The position numbers and the translations under genes are program-made. A stretch of 64,000 nucleotides of DNA from Auanema rhodensis (taxonomy: Eukaryota > Nematoda > Chromadorea > Rhabditida > Rhabditidae), in the NCBI GenBank assembly GCA_964057225.1, contig OZ059900.1, positions 10,612,501-10,676,500 of the forward strand, written 5' to 3'. The notes under the pieces were generated by a model. The model did not search any database and had not been told where the DNA came from. It saw nothing but the letters and a program-made list of their open reading frames with translations. Shown here piece by piece: positions 28,101-39,535 of this stretch (position 1 is the stretch's first letter; every line of letters starts with the position of its first letter).

Positions 28101-28679
28101 TTATTCTTTTTTTTGTTAAGTAAATCAATTCTTGATTACTTGAAATGCAATATGTATTGTAACACAAATGCCATATGGAAACTAGAAAGAAGAACGGTAG
28201 GTGAAGACAAAAGGAGGAAAAGGAAATAAAAAGGGAGAAGTTGAAACTGAGAGAGATAGAAAATGAAATAGAAAGAGAAATAGAAAGAAAATATAATCAC
28301 CCTTTCAAGTAGTCTAAATCATATGAATATATTCAACTTTTTGTTCACGCTACTTTAATAAAATTGAGATTTAGAATGAAATAAAAAGAAAAAAATAACA
28401 AAATGAATGTAATGTGAATTCCTTTTCTACATATTCATTCAATCAAATGAACTCTTTCTGTTTCATGTTTATTCTCTCTTCCCTCATATTCTTTATCATT
28501 TTTTTCATATTGCACTGAAACGGAAACGAATACATGTGGATATGTGATGCGAATTTGGAAAGCGAAGATAAGTGCGTCTGAGGGTGGGGTAGGGTGTGGT
28601 TAAACGCGAGGTACTACAAAAAGTAATGTAGATACATAGAGGAAGAGAGAGAAGCGAAAAGAAAGATGAATGACATCAT

Positions 28680-28683
<4 letters not shown>

Positions 28684-28756
<73 letters not shown>
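28684..28756. repeat. compound TA/GA microsatellite
   Basis: About 28 TA units followed directly by about 8 GA units, roughly 0.5 kb upstream of the orphan GPCR gene. Confidence 0.95.
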
Positions 28757-29249
28757 GCATGAAACAAAAAAAGAAAGGGAGGGAAGAAATCTGAGCAGAG
28801 TTAAGATGTGCTACAAGATTTTCGTTTTTGCCATTTTCTATACTCCCTACATTGCCAAACACAGGCACGAATTAGTTTATTTGTGCAACATTTGGTCCTG
28901 TTATATATTAAAGACTACCATCTCTATTGTGATTGAAATTGAGTCGTTTTTTTTTCATTCTTTCTGAATTTCATGTTTCTTTTCAACAATTTTTTTATTT
29001 TATTTTGAATGTAATCATCACACATAGTATATACTTCACTTCTTAAACATCTGGTTTGTACGCCATTTCGTTATTTGTATTTTTCGAATGTGTTGTGAGA
29101 TCTTGTGACACGCATCCTCGCGTTTATCTTCATTTAGTATCCAGATAGCCTTTGCTTTTGCTCTTCCTCCTTTTTTTCATTTAACCTTTCACCTTTTGTT
29201 GCTCCCATATAATCGCATTTGTGATCATCATGAGTAATTTTGTTTTCAA

Positions 29250-29259
29250 ATATTTTCAG
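29250..29259 (+). promoter_or_regulatory. likely spliced-leader acceptor of the orphan GPCR gene
   Basis: A T-rich tract ends in ATATTTTCAG at 29259, leaving a 24 base leader before the ATG at 29284. The leader contains a TAA in the ATG frame, so this is not an internal coding exon. Confidence 0.6.
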
Positions 29260-29283
29260 AAACATCATTAAAGTAACAGCTAC

Positions 29284-32200
29284 ATGTCGGATTCGTCCTT
29301 AGCCTGGTGGCGTCATTCACCAGCATGCTATCATGAGCCAAAAGTTCATGATCACGATTTATATTTCCAACTAGGAACACTAAATCTTTACATTCTACTA
29401 CCAATTGCATTGCTAGGTGTATTCTTCAATTCAATAGCGCTTGTGAGTTTTTTTTACAATCATATTGTATTAGTTAGTTTCTATAAATCAAACACGTTCT
29501 CTTTTTTCAAATAATAACTTCTTGATATAGTGTCCGATTATCCAAGTTCAAATTTAAAATATCATATCCTTTTTCTTATTTTTCTAGCATCAAAAAAATT
29601 AATCTGCATTAAAATTAAAAAAATGTATTTTTCGAAAACTCGACTCTTTTTTCATGAATTTTAGAATTTCGATTTAATCAGATATTTTCTTCACCATGTT
29701 CGCATTTAAAATATGTCACAAGCCTTTCTTCTTTTGGTCAAATTTAGTAGAGGCAGACTGCTTGTCAAATGTTGAAAAAGACAAAATAATTTGGGCCAAT
29801 AGGACACAAACATTATTGACATAAATATCTATGATGAGCATGTGTAAGGAAGAGCGGAGAAGAAGCGTTCATGAGCAATATGGACGGATAATGCGAACAC
29901 AATTTTAGAAAATGCGAAGAAAATGAATGAAGATGAAATGAAAATAAGTATTAAGACAAAAGATGAAAAGAAAAATATAAACAAAACAAATAAATTTTAT
30001 ATTATTTTTCAAAATCAAAAAAAAACATAAATATATGTTAATTTTTTTATTTTATTTTAGTATAATAGAATGCTTTTTGTATGTTTTTCTTTCATTTTAT
30101 TCAAAAAAAAAACGATTCTTCTTTTTATTCTGTTCACTGTTTTCTTTCAACATTAAATGATTGAACAACAAATCAAATAAAACAGAATGAAATAAACAAT
30201 AGTGAAATCTAAATCTCTAAAAATTTTTTTTTGAATTATCTGGACAGAAAAAAAAGATATTCTGAAACAGAAAATAACAAAAATACTTTTATAAACTATT
30301 TCTATTTAAAAATAATATTTATTTCACATTTAAGATTTTTCTGCATCGCCCACCAAAAATTACTTCCGGTGTATTTGTATATGTGCGTGCATTACTTATA
30401 TTGGATCATTGCCAATTGCTTATAACGGCTGCTACTGTACTTGTGCCACAATTATGTGATAAGCATCATTCGAAGAATCATACACTCTACAACTTTTGTA
30501 TGTTTGAGAGGCGATTCTTGAAACATACGATTCCCAGGTCTGTTGATGATGTTTTGATTCAATGTGCAATACTTCATTCATATATTTCCAGTCATGGGAA
30601 GAAAACATTAAAATCTTTTCATAAACTTAAAACAATATTTTCAGAATCGAATCAACCGTAAATACTATGCATGTATGGACAATAGCGGCATTATCAGCTC
30701 ATCGATACTGGAAGGTTATACCTCTATAAAATTTTTAAACTCTTATATCTAATATTACTTATCAACTTCAGATATCTAAACCAGTTGTATCCCGATTGAA
30801 AGATACAGTGCACAAAGCTCATACAATGCTCACGCTACTCTTTGCCGTAGTTCTGTTATTTCGACTTCCAACATTTATTCTTGAATTGAAATTCGGCTGG
30901 AAGCCATCATTTCGCATAAATAAGCGAATAGCCGCAACAGAGGTAAAGCTTTGAATTTTGCTCTCAAATCTCACACAGTTATCAGATTTCAACAAACCAT
31001 TGAATAATTTAATTTAAACTACTTCATTAATAGCTGTTCATTGTTTTTTAGTTTTCAAATTCAAAAATATTGTATTACTTTGCTAGTATCTCATTTTTTT
31101 TCAAATTGAAAAAATGGATATTTAGCAAACGAAGAATACTTCTTTGTTCTTCAAGAATGGGTCTGAAAATATATTTAGGTCAACAAGGATGTTCAAATAT
31201 TTTAGTCTCAGTCAATGGAATATGAATTTTTGTTGTCTTCACAATACGACGAGAAACATTTCGAACTTGAAATTTTAAATAAACTAAACAATGAAAAAAT
31301 GCTGTTATAAGAGTTTCATTAGCATGTATATAATTTCAGATTTTATCACCATATCGATTCATTTATCATACAATATTGGATCCTTTATTCAATAATATTC
31401 TACCGTTCATTTGGATGAGCTTGTTTTCACTATTAACTTTGCATGAAATTTTCAATACAAGGCATCTAACATATCTTCAACTTGGATCTGACTCTAAACG
31501 ACAGCCGTTAACGTAAGATATTCCTATTGCAATTGACTTTTTCCATTCGATCAAAGCGTAACTATACCTCGTTTCAGCGAATCGTTAGCCCCTTGTTATC
31601 GACGTAAAGCTGAATTAATGCGGCATAAACAAGAACTAAGAGCTACAATCTCTATTGTTCTCATCATTATCTTGTATCTTCTGTTACACTCCGTAATGCT
31701 GTTCCTCGTTGTTAGAAAATGGCAGTTAATGATGCAACGCCAATGTCCTAATAGGTTTGCCTAATTGAATACCTTCTTTGAAATTCTGGTACGCTCAAAT
31801 AGTTCAAATAGTTCAAAAATTTTTTCTGGTCAATTTAAAATTTATTTTTAATATTATATTTTCAAAAATTTTTTAAAGAGAAATTAGAAAGAACTAAGAA
31901 AGTTGGAAGTTTTTTCATCAAACTTGATTACAATTTTCGAATTAACTGGTATTTTGAGCTTTTTAAAATCTAATTTTTTTAGAAAAGAACTTTTTTACAA
32001 GAAAATGGGATGAGTCTATTGAAATGAAAACTTCCCGTTTTACTTTAAAAGAGTCATTTTCAAAAAGTCCAAGAAACTTTGGAAAAATAATTAACTTTAA
32101 GAATATTATATTTAAATAGATAACCACAACAATTAGTTTTGCTAATTAATTGATTCTTTTTTTCAGATATGATTACTTCCATTCACATATCGCTCACATA

Positions 32201-32401
32201 CTATCTCTTATCTCAGCATCAGTTAATGCATTCGTGTTTATCGCATTTACTAATCATCTCAAAAAATATTTTCGCGTTCTTATACGTAAAGCTTCGCGCA
32301 CACTATCTCATTCAAGTGAGCCTTCACTAAGTCCTAAAACAACTGTCTCACTATTACCAGCTAATTTAAAAAGTGCCAGTAATGTAGATATGTATTTATA
32401 A
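29284..32401 (+). CDS. orphan rhodopsin-family GPCR, divergent DRY and NPxxY
   Basis: Seven exons, 29284-29442, 30335-30537, 30645-30714, 30772-30942, 31340-31512, 31578-31754 and 32167-32401, join in phase to 395 residues. Helices: TM1 about 34-56 (split by intron 1, ending GVFFNSIAL then IFLHRPP), TM2 about 66-90 with D77, TM3 about 125-143 ending AALSAHRYW so that AHRYW (139-143) replaces DRY, TM4 about 163-183 (MLTLLFAVVLLF), TM5 about 210-232, TM6 about 282-304 (ISIVLIIILYLLLHSVMLF), TM7 about 325-347 with SASVNAFVFIAF instead of NPxxY. The C-terminal tail is Ser/Thr-rich. A rigid topology and strong hydrophobic segments make it a class A GPCR, and the overall style recalls nematode FMRFamide-type receptors, but I cannot name the subfamily or ligand. 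Intron 1 is about 0.9 kb. AATAAA at 32626-32631 could end the transcript. Confidence 0.75.
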
Positions 32402-35400
32402 TAATTAATACAAATGTGAAAATAACTTTATATAATTATATATTTCCAATGTTTTATATATAATTTGAATTGTGTTATTATGTTTTTTTCATCTTTATTA
32501 TATATATTTGAACTCGGTTTCCATGCAAAGTATACGTACATATATGCGGGATATATGAATCTATCTGAAACAAACTATCAGTTTTATCTATTGCTTTCTT
32601 GTTTATGAGCTATTTTGCTAACAAAAATAAATAATTCTTAATAATGTTCAATAACTAAAGTTCACTTATCACATTTATAACATTTTTGACAAATAGTTGC
32701 TGTTTTCAGTTATCCTTTTCATTATTTTCTTAGTTTGAATATTCTTTGTTCAGAAATTGCTGAATAGATGATTTCGAAATCCCTTGTAATGTTCAACAAA
32801 CTGAAAGAATGTTTGAAAGTACCATCTGGCAATATTTTAGTACAGAAATCAATGAATCTAATATATTGGTGTATAGTATAAGTCTTTTGACTAACTTTTG
32901 AAAATGGGAGTTCATCGTTTCTGAAATGAATGACATCTGTCGTTTTGAGTGAAATATAATTTTAATCTTTTATTATTTTGTCTTTTGAATCTCATAAAAT
33001 AAATGAGATTTATTGCCACAAATGACAATCTGTCTGAATGAAATGAAGTTTCATCACTGTCAACTTTTTTGTGATGGATCTTTAGGCCCTCGACAATATA
33101 TTGACATGAATTAAAATAGTTTTTTGAATTCTTGAATATCATGATCTTTGACTATCCTGCTCTAGTTGATTGTAAGTAAGAACATTGGCCACTTACTACT
33201 GAATGACACGCGAACAGCATCAATACAAATAAGCAGTACAGGAGCATGTATGGAAAGAAAAAAAACGTGTATGTGTGTGTACAACACTTGGATGTTGAGT
33301 TCGTTATTAGTAATTTGGTTGATTTGTCACTTATATTTGCCATATTTTATATTAGTTTAATAGAAAGAGTATTAAGTGAAACATTTATAGCACAACATTG
33401 TAAGAACAATTACATGACGACAATCAAAGCACATACTGGAGTTGAGGTTAAACTGTTGAAAATAGGCAATAAGTAGATGAATATCAAATTTACAACAAAG
33501 AAGAAAATTGCTATTCTAAGAACATGTGAGATAGAATCGTGAATTGTAGAAAATTAATTATGTTTATATATATATATATTAAATTCTAATTGTATTTATC
33601 GATGATTTCATATTATATACGATATATTAAAATACAAAAGTATATAATATTTGTTGTGTAGATTAAGTACAAATTTTGATTTGTGTTAACCCAAAGAATG
33701 CGATAAGCAGAAATTTAGAAAATATCAACAACGAGAAACAGCATTGTCTTACTTATTTGGCTTAGCATTCTGAGAAAATTACAAAACTAAAGTAAAAAAA
33801 TAAAAGATAATAACGTTTTTATTGTTAAGTTTATGTGCTTGTGTGTTCGTTTAATAATATTTTAGAATATCCTTAAGTAATTAAGATGAATAATTATTAT
33901 TTCATGACTTCAGTTCAAGAGATCACTGGCAATATGTTAACAACTCTTTGATCATTCCCTTTTTCTTTGGCATAACGCAATATGACGATTGTGTAATAGA
34001 ATATTCAACAAAAAAAAATGATATTTTTAAAATGAAAAAAACTATTCGTGAAGCCAAGAACGATAAGAATGCAAAAAAAGAATTATTGATATACGCTATG
34101 TCTTTTGTATTTAACGTCAACCAGAATAGTTGCACGGTGGGTATCCAAGGAATTGAAACCATAAATCAAAATAAATAGTTATGAGAAACATGAAATGCGA
34201 TTAATAATTTGTTTACGTTGAGTGAGAAAAAAAAGGCAAAAAGCTCAATATAACAAAAAAAACAGAAAAAAACGAGGTCGAATATGTTGACAATGTTGAA
34301 AAGATGTTCGATGCAAAAGAATCTGAATAATGAATAAGCAGTTGGGATTTGGCTTCAATAACAAAGATCATATAATATGGGATATAGAAGATTGATCAAT
34401 TTCATTCGTGTACCCGATTATACTGTTTAAACATAAGAAAATTAATTTCGAAAAGTATATTGAGAGGTTAGTTAGAATCAAAGTGTAGTGCGGTCGTTCT
34501 AGGATTAGTGAATTACAAGAGAGCTGTATGCATTTCTTCTTATTCGTATCAAAAGATTGCTAGCTCAAATTGGTGCAATAATTAATAAAGATAAAATAAA
34601 ACATTAAAAAGCATTCGAAACATAATTCAGCTGACTATGAGAAGTCAGATCTATGAGCTAATACGTGCAATATATGCATCAGATGAGTCTGGTCAGGTGT
34701 AGATGCGGAGCTATTTGGTGCGCTTGTAATTGCAAAAGTGCGTGCTTGAAGTTTACTTTATAGGTTGTATAGAGAAGAAACCTCATCAAAAATAACAATA
34801 AATGCCAACAACAACATTCATTTATAGGATGGTTTTGATGTTCAGAATTGAAAAAGGTGTGTATATATGTGTTTGTATGTAATGTAAAAGAAAGATTGTG
34901 AAACAGAGAGAGGTATTGATCTTTATGAAAAGTGAACAGATCATGACGAGCATAAGTTTTGATTTTGTTTAAACTATTGCTGATCTCAAACGTTATGAAA
35001 ATAGATATTAGATAAGAGCTAACTATAAACAAACATGCATAATATTCAGATATATACATGAATACAGGAATACATATATGAATGCATTGAAGCTATGTGA
35101 ACATTTTGATCAATTTTGAGGAAATTAAACGAATCATGAATACAATTATTGAAAACAAATATATTCATTTTGGCACATTTGTTGATGGCATTAGAGATCG
35201 AGCTGCAATATTGATATCAATAGCTTGCAAGATCATTTAGCTCATTTGAGATAGACACGGTTCAAGGTACTTAGGTAGATTGTGTGACAAGAAACTATGT
35301 GTTTCAGGTTTTTGTAATGTATGAGCTTTAGCTCAGTTAGGGAATATTGTAAGTGACAATTTTACAATAATAAATCGGTACTGAAAATTGGGACAGAAAA

Positions 35401-36354
35401 GATAAGAAGAGACTGTGTGAGATATACAAAACAAGTACATTTGTGGAATGATTCAAACCCAACTGTATGACTTTAACCGATTATCAATAGTGTTTGACGG
35501 TATTCATCTATTCAATCGTTTGAATATTATTAGCACTTTAAGCATATGAATCTCTAAACTGAAATAGATTACAAATTAGGTTTATAGCTACCAAAACTCA
35601 ACTTACAATTTTGGTATTGTGTATTAGTTCTAAGGATGAACCCAAATGCTCGACATGTATGAATGCAGTCAAATACACAGCATTCAAAAGAGCAAAATAG
35701 TACACTGATATACAATGTCTATACATGCAGATGTGCAGTATCACTCAATGCATATGTATCTATCTATGTTACTATAGTGCATGCATATGTATGTATAAGT
35801 GTATGTATGGTTATGTTGCCGTTAAGCCGTACCTGAAAACAGAAAAAGCTTAGTAATCAATTATCTTGTGTATATTTAATCAGTTTCTCATAACTAGTAT
35901 CATTCAAATTTATTTTTTTTTTCGTGTTTTCTTTCATTTTTCAGCTAATTCAGAAAATCGTAATAATCTAACCAACAGGTTTTAGTGTGCCTGGCATTTA
36001 TCATAGATTTATAATAGGTTAAAAAGTCAGTATATACATGTATTGATTGGATAAATATTAATTTTGATTTATTCAACAAAATCGTATTATCTTATAGATA
36101 GCAATAGTTATTTATCTATACAGTTATATATTTATATTTATATATAACCATAATATTATATAGAGAATAACTATTTATAATTAATTAGATAAACAGAATA
36201 AATATTATAATTAATGAAGTAGTTATGTATATATGATTAGTACAACATAATATGAAAAAAATAGCTTATACATATTGATTCTAAAACAAATCGATTTTGT
36301 TTTTTTTGGCATAATTAACAGATCGAATCATCCAGGGTGGTATAGTTAAATAGA

Positions 36355-36393
<39 letters not shown>

Positions 36394-36588
36394 CTACTAC
36401 TACTTTAGTTGAATGAGTTAATAATGAGATTATAACGCTATATGACAGCTTTGCGATTAGACTTATTACGACAAGTTCTGTGATCCCTTTTTTCCTAGTT
36501 TTTAAAAAGTACAAAATATTGAGGAAATTCAAATCGAACAAAAAATGTTTAAGTTTCGGATGTGTTTAAATAAGTATTAACTATACCC
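32402..36588. other. intergenic, convergent 3' ends, no gene seen
   Basis: Lies between the stop codons of the orphan GPCR (+) and ldb-1 (-). AATAAA at 32626-32631 fits the GPCR; the nearest clear - strand AATAAA that I saw downstream of ldb-1 is at 36068-36073. Open stretches at 33166-33476 (+), 33923-34162 (-) and 34679-35059 (-) have no recognisable domain and ordinary intergenic composition. A TA tract lies at 36358-36392. Confidence 0.5.
36358..36392. repeat. TA microsatellite
   Basis: About 16 TA units followed by a few ACT units, about 0.2 kb beyond the ldb-1 stop codon. Confidence 0.95.
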
Positions 36589-39525
36589 TTATGTCATACC
36601 CATAGCAGTTAGTTGTTGTTGCTGCTGCTGAAAATGAATGAAATGTTATAAGCAAACGTTTTCAGGATAACACACCTGTAGAGCATTAGGATCATATTGT
36701 GAGTTGACAACTCTAGAGATTGTGCGCTCATCGTCATCGCCGTATTCGCCTCCCATCATTGATGGTTCGCCCACAACCATAACGTCTTGATAAGTCATTG
36801 AGTTGAACTGAAACTTTTGAAGTTTCAATCAAAAAACGTATAGATTTCGTTTTGATGTATTTATGAATAATTATTCTGCTTGCTTACCGTTCCAGGCATT
36901 TGATTTGGTGGAAAGGTTGCAGGTGGAGCAGCTGCTCTAGTAGGACTAGCTGTTGGCTTTTTGGCTTTGGTGTTAGCTTGTCCCTGCCCTTTTCGTGTAC
37001 GTTTACGCGTTGGTTTGGGCTTCTCTTCGGGAGCGGCTGGTGGAAGCATCTGAGCTTGCTGACCTAAAATGATTGAAAACGGTTAGTGAATTTAATTTGT
37101 TTCTGAATCATACGTTGCTGCATCTCCTGCATAGCTGAGCGATGATTGAACAATGTTCTTCTCATTGTTTCGTGGGGAGGAAGCTGTAAAACTTATAATA
37201 TCAAACAACAACAATTGCTTGCACTAATAACAGCAAAATAAAACAAAATTAAAACATACACCGTGCATCTTTTGATGACCCATGAGAACTTGCATAGGTT
37301 CTAGTATCCTAGTGACGGACAAGCTATAGATAGTTGCTTGAGTTAAACCTAACCGCGTGACTGGTTGGTTCTTGTCAGCTAATTGCAATTCCTGCAACAT
37401 AAATTATTTATTAAATGTTTCAAGAGTAGTTGCTTTCAAAATTGAATAAGTAATACAAGTAATACTGACTTTTGTTACGTCCGTTATAAAATATTCTTGA
37501 CAACTTCGCAGCTGAATGTGCCACATGCGAATTCTATGATTCAGCAGTTCGTCATATGGGGTAAACTCTATATGAAATTTGCAGTCAGTTTGTGCCTGAA
37601 AAAAAAATTAGTTATTTCTTTCTTTTTGATCAAATTACCTCTATCAAGCATGGAACAGTGTAACGAACAATTTGTAGAATGCTATCGTTCTCGAACGAAA
37701 TGAGACCATTAGGTTGTTGTGACTCTCGGCTCATTGCACGTATCACATAGCACAAATCTTTCATTCCACTAGCAACAAAAGAACGAAAGAATCGAGGAAT
37801 TAATTGACGTGGAATAGCTAAAATTTGAAATTTCAATTAATAAAATAATTACTCTAATCAAATAAACTATGTTATTCATCATTAAATCATTTCTCTATAG
37901 TTTAAAACGTACTGTATCTTTCTGATTGACTAGGATTCATTTCATTGTATAAGCTAACGGTCAGACGAGCTTCATCATCAAAGAATTCATGAGAAAATGC
38001 ATCCCACCACTGTGCATGATCTTTCTCCGATATCTAACAAAAGCACATTAATATAAAATCTTCGTTTTTAGATTTTTTTTCTTCGAAAAGGAAGCAAATA
38101 AACGAATACTTGGATAAGATTGTGCTCAAAATAACACTTTAAATTCTAAAATTTTCTATTTGTTTGACAAAATTTGCATGAATGATTTAATATATGCATA
38201 CATATAAAGCTGCATACCTGATTGTTGTTGAAAATTTGTAATCGTCGATTCATGTCGTGAATACGATACTCTAAGGGACTAGGTATTGGTGGCATGGTCG
38301 ACTGCTGGTTTGGTGCTGCACCATTTGGTGGCGGCATACCTGGCTGTGGCTGTCCTGGAGCTGCAGGCGCCATCTGATTTCGCATCCTAAAATTACAATA
38401 AATCTAGTTCAAAGGTATGCGAATGCGTCTTAATATTGGTTGTAATCTGGGTCGCAGCAGGTCTAGACAATGAAAAAATACATAAAGAACGACCTGATGA
38501 AAATAAAAACTACAGTATATATCATTCAGATCTATTTGTAAATTTTAGCCAATGCCAAAACGATAAAACGACAAGAAATTTTAATTAGTGCAATTCAAAA
38601 ATCGAAAGCTATGAAGATTTTAAATTTAAAAAATGCTTACAGTTTACCACAGGACGCTGACGTAAAGGTAGTTGCCTATATAGCCCACAGATACAGTCTG
38701 GGGTTACTTTTTAAGACAACAGCCTTTGATTGACGTTTACAAATAGTATGCGCGCGCAATTATAAACTAAACCGAACCAATCAATTTCAAACTATTATTA
38801 TATATTTCGTTTTTCTTTCTTTTTTGTTGCGAACACATTGAAATATTTTTATGGATTCAACAGAATGTTGAAGGTCTTTCGTATATGCTGTTATTATTTG
38901 TCGCTTTCGCACTGGCGGATTTCATTTCAACATTTCCGACAGTTCTGATAGTGAGGACGGTTGAATCGTTTTTGTAGCTCTGGGAACGAACATTGGTTTC
39001 GAGGTCGTGAGTGGTCAAAAAGTGAGAGTATGCCGGACAAAATGGTTTTGAGGAAAAAATTTAATTTACGTACATCATGTTTGCCTGTGCTTGACCTTGA
39101 ACTGGCTGCTGTTGTTGCTGCACACCGGGCGGCTGTTGTTGCTGTGGTGGTGGCTGAGGAGGCTGCTGCTGTGCTGAAGGAGGAGGTTGTGCCGGAGGTT
39201 GTGATGAAGGATGCATAATGTATGGATTTGCTGTTCCAGTATCCGGATTGTAAGGTGGCTGAGCTGCATAGCCGTATGTATAGTCTGGAGGAGGTGGATG
39301 ATGATGAGGATGTGGATGTGGCGGAGGCGGCGGATGATGCGGATGATGATGAGCATAGATATTACTCTCGTCCATCATCATGTTGTTCATGCCATTCATG
39401 CCCATCATTGGATCGTAAATGGATGGCTCGACAATAGGCTTAACATGCTCCTGATTTGTAGAATTCTTTTTACGTGCGCGTGGAGCACGCGGCACAGCGC
39501 CATCTGCCTTTGTTTTTCGCGGCAT
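36589..39525 (-). CDS. ldb-1: LIM-domain-binding protein (LDB/NLI/CLIM)
   Basis: Nuclear adaptor that dimerises and bridges LIM-homeodomain and LMO proteins; in C. elegans LDB-1 serves the LIM-homeodomain factors of neurons and muscle-linked functions. Ten exons in transcript order: 39074-39525, 38218-38386, 37913-38033, 37639-37817, 37470-37595, 37260-37391, 37114-37183, 36888-37063, 36676-36807, 36589-36627; phases agree, 531 residues. Residues 1-150 are low complexity: Met/Asn-rich, then His/Pro, then Gln/Pro. The dimerisation domain spans roughly 180-415 (DHAQWWDAFSHEFFDDEA, IPRQLIPRFFRSF, LFNHRSAMQEM). A basic nuclear-localisation stretch KPTRKRTRK lies near 430. Exon 9 (476-519) encodes the LIM-interaction domain (QDVMVVGEPSMMGGEYGDDD). 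The tail is QQQQQLTAMGMT. The start is supported by an acceptor four bases upstream of the ATG. Exon 1 of 452 bases is large for this window. Confidence 0.95.
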
Positions 39526-39529
39526 ATTT

Positions 39530-39535
39530 CTGAAA
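39530..39535 (-). promoter_or_regulatory. likely spliced-leader (or 5' UTR) acceptor of ldb-1
   Basis: On the - strand TTTCGTTTCAG ends here, leaving only AAAT before the ATG at 39523-39525. Such a short leader is typical of SL trans-splicing, but cis-splicing from a distal non-coding exon is also possible. Confidence 0.6.

Larger units (their letters stand above)
11068..29259. other. 18 kb gene-poor region between divergent genes
   Basis: No exon with conserved protein sequence was found on either strand. Open stretches (for example 13381-13626 +, 17725-18078 -, 24335-24631 +) translate to low-complexity Phe/Leu/Ser/Ile or Lys-rich sequence. By eye the + strand is A/G-rich from about 11.2 to 24 kb and becomes T-rich from about 24.9 to 29.2 kb. 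Contents noted: TA tracts at 12291-12336 and 17164-17189, a TA/GA compound tract at 28684-28756, an 18 bp palindrome at 22182-22199, and a weak candidate exon at 15588-15716 (+). Confidence 0.5.

Noticed and set aside
34679-35059. 126-codon frame on the - strand
   Set aside because: Mixed but unrecognisable, ordinary intergenic composition, lies between two convergent genes.
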